A stretch of DNA of 64,000 nucleotides, taken from NCBI RefSeq assembly GCF_014779595.1, contig NZ_JACXZT010000019.1, positions 1,147,808 to 1,211,807 of the forward strand, written 5' to 3'. Below, in pieces: positions 25,093 to 32,954 of the stretch (the stretch's first letter is position 1; every line of letters begins with the position of its first letter). The notes beneath the pieces were generated by a model, which made no database searches, was not told where the DNA came from, and saw nothing but the letters and a program-made list of their open reading frames with translations. A program made the position numbers and the translations under genes. The DNA is from Halomonas sp. ML-15. GTDB lineage: Bacteria; Pseudomonadota; Gammaproteobacteria; Pseudomonadales; Halomonadaceae.

Positions 25093-26798
25093 AAAAGTTG
25101 GCCTCCGGCCTCTGGCAAGGGCAGGTAGCGGGCGCCCAGCTGTTGGGCGATCTGCGCGCCCCGCCCCCGCTTGACCGCCGCCTGCTCGGTATCCACCACC
25201 ACGCACTCCCCCAGCGGCGGCAGGCCGGCAAGGGGCTGGCGGGTGCGGCCGTCAGTGATCAGATAGGTGCGCACCTGCAGGCCGGCCTGCTGCTGCCGCC
25301 ACTGGCGAATCAGCCGCGCCGCGCGCAGGATCGCCTGGCGAATCGGCGTGCCGCCGCCAGCGCCCACCCCATCGAGCCGTTCGAGCAGCACCTTGGGGGC
25401 GCGGCGACGCGGCAGGATCGGCGTGACGCCGTCGCTGCCGAAGCCCAGCACCGCCAGCTGCTCGCGGGCGGCATAGGCCTGGCGGGCAACCCGCTCGACC
25501 ACGCCCTTGGCGCGGCCCAGCAGCTGCTCGCCCAGGGTCGAGGCGGAGGTATCCAGCAGTACCAGATGCAGCACCGGCTGACCGCTGCGCGCCTTGGCGT
25601 AGCGCAGCTGCCGCCAGGGCCAGTGGCCGCGGTTGGCGGCCAGCGTGGCGAACCAGTCCGGCCGTGGCGCATCGCGATGCCCGCGCCGCTGGCCCGGCTG
25701 CTGCCCCCGGCGCCTGGCCGAGGCAGCGTGGGACGTGGAGGCCACCCTGGGCGTTGTCGCATCCGGCGCCGGCAGCGTTATGGCCGGCACGCTAACGCTG
25801 GGCTGAGCTACCGGCGGCATGGCGCCCCACTGGCCCTGGGCCTGCGGGGTCTGACCGGCACCGGATGGCTGGCTAGATGAGCTGCCCGAGCCCGCAGCGG
25901 GCGGCGGCGATCCTGGCGGTGGCGGAGGCGTATCCGACTGCTGAGTGCGGCGATGAGCCAAGACCCAGGGCTCGACGCTATCCAGGTCCTGCTGCTCCAC
26001 CCGAGTCGCACCGCGCCAGGCGGCATGGGCCTGGGCCGCGCGATGCCAGGTCACATCGGCGCGCAGCCCCTCCACCGCGGCGCGCTGGCAGCCCTGGGCG
26101 ATATGTTCGTAAACCCACGCATCGCTGATGATCTCGCTGAGCGCCTGCCGGGCGCGATGGATACGCCGACTCAGTGCTGCCTGCTCCTCGGCATGCCGGG
26201 CGACAAAGCTCTCCGGGTCGCGATCGAAGGCCTCGCGCTGCTGCACGATGGCGACCCGCTCCCGCACGCTCAGCGTCGTCTGCTGTTCGAGGCAGAGGCC
26301 GAAGCGGTCGAGCAGCTGCGGACGCAATTCCCCCTCGTCGGGGTTCATGGTGCCGATCAGGCTGAAACGGGCGGGATGGGAGTGGCTGATGCCGTCGCGC
26401 TCGACGACATTGGTGCCGCTGGCGGCCACGTCGAGCAGCAGGTCGACCAGCGGATCCGGCAGCAGGTTGACCTCGTCGACGTAGAGCACGCCGCCGTGCG
26501 CCTTGGCCAGCAGCCCCGGCTGGAAGGTCGCCTCACGCTCGGTGAGCACCCGCTGCAGATCCAGGCTGCCGGTCAGGCGCTCCTCGCTGGCGCCCAGCGG
26601 CAGAGTGACGAAGGGCGGCCGCTGACCCTCGGCGTCATCGGGCAGCAGCGCCGCCAGTGCCCGCGCCAGGGTGGACTTGGCGCTGCCCCGCGGCCCGCTG
26701 ATCAGCACACCGCCTACCCTCGGGTTGATCGCATTGAGCAGCAAGGCGGTCTTGAGGGCCTGTTGGCCGACTACGGCGGCGAAGGGAAATTCACTCAC
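25089..26798 (-). CDS. chlID: Cobaltochelatase accessory ATPase, fused ChlI/ChlD type
   Basis: This 569-residue protein combines the two small chelatase subunits. Residues 1 to about 320 are a ChlI-like AAA+ ATPase (Walker A SGPRGSAKST near 35, LYVDEVNLLPD as Walker B, NPDEGELRPQLLDRFG sensor region); then comes a Pro/Ser/Gln-rich linker at about 290-370; residues about 390-569 are a ChlD-like von Willebrand A domain with the MIDAS motif LLDTSAS. Next to cobN it should power cobalt insertion, replacing CobS/CobT of alphaproteobacteria. GTG at 26798 is the start; no better one is seen. A cobalamin riboswitch lies 167 bases upstream. Confidence 0.92.
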   Translation of the reverse strand: MSEFPFAAVVGQQALKTALLLNAINPRVGGVLISGPRGSAKSTLARALAALLPDDAEGQRPPFVTLPLGASEERLTGSLDLQRVLTEREATFQPGLLAKAHGGVLYVDEVNLLPDPLVDLLLDVAASGTNVVERDGISHSHPARFSLIGTMNPDEGELRPQLLDRFGLCLEQQTTLSVRERVAIVQQREAFDRDPESFVARHAEEQAALSRRIHRARQALSEIISDAWVYEHIAQGCQRAAVEGLRADVTWHRAAQAHAAWRGATRVEQQDLDSVEPWVLAHRRTQQSDTPPPPPGSPPPAAGSGSSSSQPSGAGQTPQAQGQWGAMPPVAQPSVSVPAITLPAPDATTPRVASTSHAASARRRGQQPGQRRGHRDAPRPDWFATLAANRGHWPWRQLRYAKARSGQPVLHLVLLDTSASTLGEQLLGRAKGVVERVARQAYAAREQLAVLGFGSDGVTPILPRRRAPKVLLERLDGVGAGGGTPIRQAILRAARLIRQWRQQQAGLQVRTYLITDGRTRQPLAGLPPLGECVVVDTEQAAVKRGRGAQIAQQLGARYLPLPEAGGQLL

Positions 26799-26965
26799 AG
26801 CGGGGCTCGCCTCACGCCAACCAGGGCGTGATCGGGCGGTGACAGAGCGTCACTCAAACAACCGCTAGCGCCAGCGGATGGACCGCCGGCGATCAAGAAA
26901 GGCATCACAACAACACGCTATCCCCGGTGCCCACCGCACCGTCACTGGATGAAATGAAATAACAG

Positions 26966-27145
26966 GCCGGTCTCCGGGCTCGAGGAGGACGCGATCAGCA
27001 GCATCGCGTCGTTGCCTGCACCTTCCCGGCTTACTAAGCCAGTGGTCTACGCAGGCGACTCACTCTTTACCGTTGCGGGGGCAGCGATGGGATTGGCGCA
27101 AGGGCCGTACCATACTTCCCGATTATCCCCATAGGGGCACCTATT
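26966..27145 (-). promoter_or_regulatory. Cobalamin riboswitch upstream of chlID
   Basis: On the minus strand the parts appear in the canonical order: AGGTGCCCCTAT (5' arm), GGGAAGTATGG, CGCTGCCCCCGCAACGG (27069-27085), GCCACTGG-like ACCACTGGC, GCCGGGAAGG and finally GAGCCCGGAGACC (26969-26981). It leads the chlID-cobB-cobW-cobN-cobG series, so adenosylcobalamin should repress its own synthesis. The rest of the 603-base gap from 26799 to 27401 holds the 167-base leader and, further on, a Zur box. Confidence 0.93.
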
Positions 27146-27260
27146 TCATCGGTCTCATCCTAAAGCAATTGCTGCAACAGGCGCAATTTACCTGCTCGAC
27201 GCTTCGTAGCCGAGGCGCCATACGCCGCCCCGGGCAGCGGAAGACTCGTTATTTCTCCTT

Positions 27261-27283
27261 GAAAAGTTATGATATAACATATC
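27261..27283. promoter_or_regulatory. Zur box upstream of FecCD-type ABC importer
   Basis: The core GTTATGATATAAC (27266-27278) is flanked by GAAAA and ATATC; the 23 bases agree with 19 of the 22 defined positions of the E. coli Zur consensus as I remember it. It is about 120 bases before the binding-protein gene at 27402 and lies in an A+T-rich promoter region. Zinc-dependent repression of the importer is inferred. Confidence 0.7.
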
Positions 27284-27401
27284 ATTAACAACCCAGCCCC
27301 GGCGGTGCCATCAAGGCTTCCAAATGCAAAATGCAGTGCTATGATCGCCGACCACCAAGGTCAGATTGGCCACCGCCCTCCAGCCATTCGGATACAACGT
27401 G

Positions 27402-28418
27402 ATGAATTATACGCGACCACTACTGGCACTCCTTGCGCTTTTTCCCACCTCATTCGTGGTGGCAGACAGCACAGACTATCCTCTTGAAATAGAGAATTGC
27501 GGCATGGAAGTCCGCTTCGATTCCACCCCGGAGAGCACGGTAACGGTAGGCCAATCTGCCACCGAGACGCTCTATGCATTGGGGCTATCCGATCGAGTAT
27601 CGGGCACCTCGGTATGGTTCAATCCGGTGCTACCGGAGTTTAGCGAGGCCGATGCCAATATCGAGCGCCTTGCCGATAACGATCCAAGCTTCGAGTCGGT
27701 GGTCAACAAGCGCCCCGAGCTGGTTGCTGCGCAGTATGAATGGCACGTCGGCCCCACCGGTAGCGTGGCGAGTCGCGAGCAGTTTCATGAGCTAGGTATC
27801 GCCACCTACATCATGCCCGCCGACTGCGATACCAAGGACAACACTACCGGCGGTGACGGCACTCGCATTGACGCCTTCTCTCCCGAGCATGTCTACAAGG
27901 GCATCACCGAGCTGGCCGCCATCTTCGATGTGCAGGAGGCCGGGGAAACGCTGGTGGCAGACCTGGCGTCACGTGAAGCCAGCGCCATCGCCCAGGCCGA
28001 AGCCCTCGATCTGCCGGAGGACCTGTCGGCGGTATTCTGGTTCTCATCTCCGGACCAGTCGGCTGATCCCTATGTCGCCGGGCGGCTCGGCGCACCCGGC
28101 TATATGATGGACGTACTGGGTATCCGCAATGTAATCCAATCCGACGAAGAGTGGCCTAACGTCGGCTGGGAAACTATCGCCCGGGCCGATCCCGATATCA
28201 TCGTCGTGGCACGCATGGACCGTCGTCGTTTCCCTGCCGACGACATCGAAAATAAGCTCGACTTTCTCCACAATGATCCCGTTGCTCAGGAAATGTCGGC
28301 GGTGAGACATGGGCGAATTATCGAAATGGATGCCCATGCCATGAGTGCTACCCTACGCACGATATTTGGCCTGGAAGCGCTCTCCGAGTCTCTCTCGACG
28401 CTCTCCTTCGAGCAATGA
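27402..28418 (+). CDS. ABC transporter substrate-binding protein (metal or metallophore type)
   Basis: A 338-residue periplasmic binding protein with a signal peptide (YTRPLLALLALFPTSFVVA). The fold is the cluster A/BtuF-like two-lobe type: TVTVGQSATETLYALGLSDRV is the first-lobe strand-helix and LLxRADPDIIVVARMDR-type sequence the second. It is very acidic, as expected in a halophile. Cys at NCGMEV and PADCDT could form a disulfide. It forms a four-base-overlap operon with a permease and an ATPase. The strong Zur box upstream argues for zinc or a zincophore rather than B12 as cargo, similar to Zur-controlled PA2912-PA2914 of Pseudomonas aeruginosa; substrate is not proven. Confidence 0.85.
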   Translation: MNYTRPLLALLALFPTSFVVADSTDYPLEIENCGMEVRFDSTPESTVTVGQSATETLYALGLSDRVSGTSVWFNPVLPEFSEADANIERLADNDPSFESVVNKRPELVAAQYEWHVGPTGSVASREQFHELGIATYIMPADCDTKDNTTGGDGTRIDAFSPEHVYKGITELAAIFDVQEAGETLVADLASREASAIAQAEALDLPEDLSAVFWFSSPDQSADPYVAGRLGAPGYMMDVLGIRNVIQSDEEWPNVGWETIARADPDIIVVARMDRRRFPADDIENKLDFLHNDPVAQEMSAVRHGRIIEMDAHAMSATLRTIFGLEALSESLSTLSFEQ

Positions 28419-29482
28419 GTACTGCCCTGGCATTGAGCCAGCCCTTGCGCATTCGCTGGCACTGGGCCTGGCTCACGCCGTTGATCCTGTTTATGGCGGT
28501 AATGGCCGGCACCTCCATCGGCGAAACCTCGATCCCGATGGATACCATTCTCAAGGTGCTGGCCAACCAGCTGTGGGGGGCAGGCTATGCCGTCGACCGG
28601 ATCGACGCCGGCATTATCTGGAACTACCGCCTCAGCCGCGCCATTCTCGCCGGCTGCTGCGGCGCCGGGCTGGCGCTGGCCGGCGTGGTGTTGCAGGCGC
28701 TGCTGCGCAACCCCCTCGCCGACCCCTTCCTGATGGGCATCTCCGCCGGCGCCTCCACCGGCGCCGTGGCGGTGACCATCGCCGGGCTCGGCGCCGGTGC
28801 CGTGACGCTCTCGCTGGGCGCCTTCGCCGGGGCGGGGCTGGCCTTCGGCCTGGTGGTCATGCTCGCCCATGCCGCCGGCAGCGGTACCGGCGGCGGGCGT
28901 AGTACCCAGGCCGCAGGCGCCATCATTCTGGCGGGCATCGCCGGCTCGCAGCTGTTCAATGCCATAACCGCCTTTATCATCGCCAAGTCGGCCAGCGCCG
29001 AGCAGGCGCGGGGCATCATGTTCTGGCTGATGGGCAACCTCTCCGGGGTGCGCTGGGACGATGTCACGCTGGGGCTGCCCGCTGCCCTGGCCGGCCTGCT
29101 GGTCTGCCTATGGCATCGCCGGGCCCTGGACGCCTTCACCTTCGGGGCCGACAGCGCCGCCTCACTGGGCATTCCTGTGCGCCGCGTACGCGGCATCCTG
29201 ATTGCCAGCATGGCGCTGGTGACCGCGGTGATGGTCTCCATGGTCGGCGCCATCGGCTTCGTGGGACTGGTGATTCCCCACGCCATGCGCTTTATCGTCG
29301 GTAGCCGTCACACCCGCCTGGTGCCCGCCTCGGCGCTGGCCGGTGCCGTCTTCCTGATCGGTGCCGATATCATCTCGCGGATCATCGTCCCAGGGCAGGT
29401 GCTGCCGATCGGGGTAGTCACCGCGCTGGTCGGCGCCCCCGCCTTCGCCGTGATTCTCGTTCGTGGGGCCAGGGCACGATGA
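28415..29482 (+). CDS. FecCD-family ABC permease
   Basis: This 355-residue inner-membrane protein is a BtuC/FecCD-type permease with about ten membrane helices. Family signatures are LQALLRNPLADPFLMGISAGAS-like segment near residue 88, the RGIMFWLMGNLSGVRW region near 195 and GFVGLVIPHAMRF near 285, the coupling-helix motif. Start ATG at 28415 overlaps the binding-protein gene by four bases, and its end overlaps the ATPase gene by four bases. Two copies probably form the channel of the Zur-box-led importer. Confidence 0.93.
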   Translation: MSTALALSQPLRIRWHWAWLTPLILFMAVMAGTSIGETSIPMDTILKVLANQLWGAGYAVDRIDAGIIWNYRLSRAILAGCCGAGLALAGVVLQALLRNPLADPFLMGISAGASTGAVAVTIAGLGAGAVTLSLGAFAGAGLAFGLVVMLAHAAGSGTGGGRSTQAAGAIILAGIAGSQLFNAITAFIIAKSASAEQARGIMFWLMGNLSGVRWDDVTLGLPAALAGLLVCLWHRRALDAFTFGADSAASLGIPVRRVRGILIASMALVTAVMVSMVGAIGFVGLVIPHAMRFIVGSRHTRLVPASALAGAVFLIGADIISRIIVPGQVLPIGVVTALVGAPAFAVILVRGARAR

Positions 29483-30243
29483 GGCTGGCGGCACAGCATA
29501 TCGACTGGGCGGTGCATGGTCATCGGCTGCTCGACGACGTCAGCCTGGCGGTGGAGCCCGGTGAAACCTTCGGCTTGATCGGCCCCAACGGTTCGGGCAA
29601 GACCACCCTGCTGCGGGTACTGGCCGGGCTGCGCAAGCCGAAGCGCGGGCGCGTGCTGATCGACGAGCAGCCGATGAACGCCATGCCCCAGCGTGATATC
29701 GCCCGCTCTATCGCCTTCGTCGAGCAGCAGGCAGAGACACTGGAGCGTATTCACGTCCGGGACGCCGTGGCGCTGGGCCGCACGCCCTTCCTCTCGGCGC
29801 TGCAGCCGTGGTCCGACGAAGACGACGCCATCGTCTCCCGAGCCCTCGACGACGTCGATATGAAGCATATGGCGGAGCGCCTCTGGCACACGCTTTCCGG
29901 CGGTGAACGCCAGCGCATCCACATTGCTCGCGCCCTGGCCCAGCAGCCCAGGATCCTGCTGCTCGATGAGCCAACCAACCACCTCGATATTCGTCACCAG
30001 CTGTCGATCCTACAGCTGGTCAGGGAGCTGCCGGTCACGGTGATCATCGCCCTGCATGACCTCAACCAGGCCATGGGCTGCGATCGCATCGGGGTAATGG
30101 AGGCCGGGCAGCTGGTCGACCTCGGCGAGCCTCAATCGGTTCTCAACGCAGACAGGCTCTATCGCACCTTCGGCGTGCACGTCGATTTCCTCGTAGACCC
30201 TGCCGATCAGCGTCCGGTGATGCGCTTTCGCAACACCCACTAG
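29479..30243 (+). CDS. ABC transporter ATPase, FepC/BtuD type
   Basis: A 254-residue ATPase for the importer encoded upstream. Walker A is GPNGSGKTT near residue 35, the Q-loop is VEQQAETL, the signature is [15 protein letters not shown] and Walker B is [12 protein letters not shown]. The D-loop and H-loop (ALHDLNQA) are intact. It overlaps the permease by four bases. The operon ends 17 bases before the convergent btuD stop, with GGGGGCCCC between them and no other room for a terminator. Confidence 0.93.
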   Translation: MRLAAQHIDWAVHGHRLLDDVSLAVEPGETFGLIGPNGSGKTTLLRVLAGLRKPKRGRVLIDEQPMNAMPQRDIARSIAFVEQQAETLERIHVRDAVALGRTPFLSALQPWSDEDDAIVSRALDDVDMKHMAERLWHTLSGGERQRIHIARALAQQPRILLLDEPTNHLDIRHQLSILQLVRELPVTVIIALHDLNQAMGCDRIGVMEAGQLVDLGEPQSVLNADRLYRTFGVHVDFLVDPADQRPVMRFRNTH

Positions 30244-30260
30244 GGGGCCCCTTTGCCGGT

Positions 30261-31028
30261 TTACCTCGCGGGAACGAACACCGGCGCGCCGTCGATCTCG
30301 GCGGTGGCGAGGCGCTGGCCGTAAAGTCGTTCCAGGGCGCGGGTCTCAAGCATCATATGCCGCGGCCCCCAGCACGCTTCGCCATCGGGATAGAGCAGCA
30401 GCAGGTGGTCGCACCAGCGCGCCGCCAGATTGAGATCGTGAAGGCACATCATCACGGCATGGCCGGCAGCGGCCTGTTCGGCGAGCAGCGCCATGACGGC
30501 GGTCTGGTGGTGCAGGTCGAGATGGTTGGTTGGCTCATCGGCGAGCCATATCGTCGGCCCCTGGGTCAGCACGGTGGCAATCGCCAGGCGCTGGCGCTCG
30601 CCGCCGGAGAGGGTGCTGACCAGCCGCTCGGCGAGATGCGCGACGTCCAGGCGTTCGAGTGCCGCCTCGGCCAGCCGCAGATCCTCGCCACCCTCCATCT
30701 GCCACGGCGAGAGCCAGGGATGGCGACCGATCAGCGCGGTTTCGCGCACCGTGGCGGGGAAACCGTCCTGGCTATCCTGAAACACCAATCCCAGCGCACG
30801 CGCGACATTACGGCGGCCCAGCTCGGTCAGCGGCCGGCCGTCGAGCAGCAGCTCGCCGCGGCGCGGTAGGCGCAGCCCGGCCAGGGTGTGCAGCAGGGTG
30901 GTCTTGCCGGCGCCGTTGGGTCCCAACACGCCCCACACCTGCCCCGGCGCCAGCGTCAGCGAGAGCGCCCGGCCGTCGTCTCGGCCCGGCACATCGATCA
31001 CCAGATCGCGCATCTCCAGGCGGCTCAT
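30261..31028 (-). CDS. btuD: Vitamin B12 import ATPase
   Basis: This 255-residue ABC ATPase powers BtuCDF. Walker A is GPNGAGKTT near residue 37, the Q-loop VFQDSQDGF, the signature [15 protein letters not shown], Walker [13 protein letters not shown] (with Ala for the usual Leu before Asp) and the H-loop CLHDLN. ATG at 31028 overlaps the btuC stop as TGATG, so I reject the much longer upstream frame inside btuC. It is the last gene of the riboswitch-controlled btuB-F-C-D unit. Confidence 0.93.
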   Translation of the reverse strand: MSRLEMRDLVIDVPGRDDGRALSLTLAPGQVWGVLGPNGAGKTTLLHTLAGLRLPRRGELLLDGRPLTELGRRNVARALGLVFQDSQDGFPATVRETALIGRHPWLSPWQMEGGEDLRLAEAALERLDVAHLAERLVSTLSGGERQRLAIATVLTQGPTIWLADEPTNHLDLHHQTAVMALLAEQAAAGHAVMMCLHDLNLAARWCDHLLLLYPDGEACWGPRHMMLETRALERLYGQRLATAEIDGAPVFVPAR

Positions 31029-32035
31029 CAGCGGCTCCGGTAGAGCAGATAGAGGAAGGTGGGCACACCGAGCAGCGCGGTGATCACCCCGACGGGCAGC
31101 TGCTCCGGCGCGATCATGGTGCGCGCAAAGGTGTCGGCGACCACCAGCAGGGTTCCGCCGGCCAGGGCGCAGGCGGGCAGGATCAGTCGCTGGTCGTTGC
31201 CCAGCACCAGGCGCAGCATATGCGGCACCACCAGGCCGACGAAGCCGATGCTGCCGGCGGTGGTCACCGCCATGGCGGTCAAGGCGCTGGCCGCCAGATA
31301 GATGCCCCACTCCAGCGGACGCACATTGACCCCCAGCGCCGCCGCCTGCAGCGGTCCGCGGGCCAGCACATTGAGGCTGCGTCCGGCGGGAATCAGCAGC
31401 AGGCAGACCGCCGCCAGCAGCGCCAGCGGTGGCCAGGGCGCGCGGGCATAGGCGAGATCACCCATCAGCCAGTAGAGCATGCCGGGCAGACGATCCGCAG
31501 GGCTCAGCGCCAGCATCAGGGTGATCACCGCGCCCCAGCCCGCGGCGATCACCACCCCGGTGAGCAGCAGCCGCGCGGGCGTCCAGCTGCCGGTGCCGTG
31601 GGCCAGGCCGAACACCAGCAGCGTCGAGAGGAAGGCGCCGGCAAACGCCGAACCGCTGATCACCGCGCCACCCAGCCCCGCCAGCATGGCGGCCAGCGCG
31701 CCCACCGCGGCGCCGCCGGAGAGCCCCAGCACGTAGGGGTCGGCCAGAGGGTTGCGCAGCAGCACCTGCATCAGAGCACCGGCCACGGCGAGCAGGCCGC
31801 CCACCGCGAAGGCCGATAGCGAACGCGGCAGGCGCAGCTCGAGAATCAGCGTGCGCGACAGCGCATCGCCCTCGCCGCGCAGCACCGCCCATAGCGCCTC
31901 CGGCGCCACACTGGCGCTGCCCACGCTGAGCGACATACCCAGCGCGACAAGGCCGGCCAGCGCCAGCACTGCCAGCGGCAGCCACAGGCCGCGCGCCGCC
32001 GACACCGTGCGTGCACTCAGGTCAGCGGCGGCCAC
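31028..32035 (-). CDS. btuC: Vitamin B12 ABC permease
   Basis: A 335-residue FecCD/BtuC permease with about ten membrane helices. MQVLLRNPLADPYVLGLSGG near residue 90, GMLYWLMGDLAYA near 190 and GFVGLVVPHMLRLVLG near 270 are the family signatures. It starts with ATG at 32035, overlapping btuF by 14 bases, and its stop overlaps btuD by one. Context, between a B12 receptor and a BtuF-like protein, supports corrinoid transport. Confidence 0.93.
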   Translation of the reverse strand: MAAADLSARTVSAARGLWLPLAVLALAGLVALGMSLSVGSASVAPEALWAVLRGEGDALSRTLILELRLPRSLSAFAVGGLLAVAGALMQVLLRNPLADPYVLGLSGGAAVGALAAMLAGLGGAVISGSAFAGAFLSTLLVFGLAHGTGSWTPARLLLTGVVIAAGWGAVITLMLALSPADRLPGMLYWLMGDLAYARAPWPPLALLAAVCLLLIPAGRSLNVLARGPLQAAALGVNVRPLEWGIYLAASALTAMAVTTAGSIGFVGLVVPHMLRLVLGNDQRLILPACALAGGTLLVVADTFARTMIAPEQLPVGVITALLGVPTFLYLLYRSR

Positions 32036-32954
32036 GCGCCACCTCGAGCTTTTCGCAGAGGATACGGCTGCCCTCCAGCAGGCGCGGTGTGGGGCGCTGA
32101 ATCAGCGACGGCGGCACGAAGAACAGGTTGTCCCGGGCCACCGCGGTGAGTCCCGGATACTGCTGCCAGTGACTCAGCCAGTGGCGGTTCTCTTCGCCCA
32201 TGCCGCCGGCGATGATCGCCTCCGGGTCGGCGGCCAGCACGGCTTCGTCGTCGATGCGCGGCACCAGCCGCGAGAGCCCGCCGAAGGTATTGACGCCCCC
32301 GCACAGCCTGACTACCTCGCCGATCAGATGCTCGTCGTTGACGCTCATCAGCGGCTCATCCCAGACCTGATAGAAGGTCGTCACCGGCTCGGCGTCGGCG
32401 TACTCGGCGGCCAACGCGTCCATGCCGGCGCGAAATTCCGCGGCCGCCTGGTCGCCCTCAGCCTCGCTGCCCGCCAGTTGCGCCAGCCGCTCCAGCGTCG
32501 AGGCCACGGCGTCGATGCTGCGCGGCTCGATATAGAACACCGGCAGCCCGAGCTGCTCGAGGGTCTCGAGCTGCTCGGACGGATTGCCGGTGACCCAGCC
32601 GATCACCAGGTCCGGCTCGAGAGAAATCAGCGCTTCCAGATCGACCCGCGTATGGCTGCCGACCGAGGCCACCTCCTGCGCCTCGGGCGGGTAGTCGCTG
32701 TAGGAGACCACCGCGACCACCTGGTCCCCGGCGCCGGCGGCCCAGATCAGTTCCGTCGCCCCGGGCGAAAGCGCGGCAATCCGTTGCGCAGGCGCTTCGA
32801 GACATATCTCGCGCTCGCGGTCGTCGATCACACAGCGCCCCCTGCCCTCCGCCATAACCGCAGCCCCAGGCAACGCGGCCAGGCCGAGCGCCAACAGCGG
32901 CCAGCGCCAGGCGCCGCGGCGCGCCCGATCAATGGCCAAACTGGACGCTGACAT
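32022..32954 (-). CDS. btuF: B12-binding periplasmic protein
   Basis: A 310-residue cluster A binding protein. After the basic RRGAWRWPL region comes a hydrophobic signal segment (LALGLAALPGAAVMA). The mature part has RIAALSPGATELIWAAGAGDQVV and the VSYSDYPPEA pattern with the conserved tyrosine/proline loop of BtuF, LEPDLVIGWVTGN, and a single long backbone helix in the middle. The ATG at 32954 lies inside the last codons of btuB (26-base overlap). It probably hands corrinoids from the periplasm to BtuCD. Confidence 0.9.
   Translation of the reverse strand: MSASSLAIDRARRGAWRWPLLALGLAALPGAAVMAEGRGRCVIDDREREICLEAPAQRIAALSPGATELIWAAGAGDQVVAVVSYSDYPPEAQEVASVGSHTRVDLEALISLEPDLVIGWVTGNPSEQLETLEQLGLPVFYIEPRSIDAVASTLERLAQLAGSEAEGDQAAAEFRAGMDALAAEYADAEPVTTFYQVWDEPLMSVNDEHLIGEVVRLCGGVNTFGGLSRLVPRIDDEAVLAADPEAIIAGGMGEENRHWLSHWQQYPGLTAVARDNLFFVPPSLIQRPTPRLLEGSRILCEKLEVARGRR

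Noticed and set aside
27402-30243. Calling the plus-strand importer a second BtuFCD
   Set aside because: It has no riboswitch, carries a Zur box, and its binding protein differs clearly from the BtuF-like one at 32022-32954.
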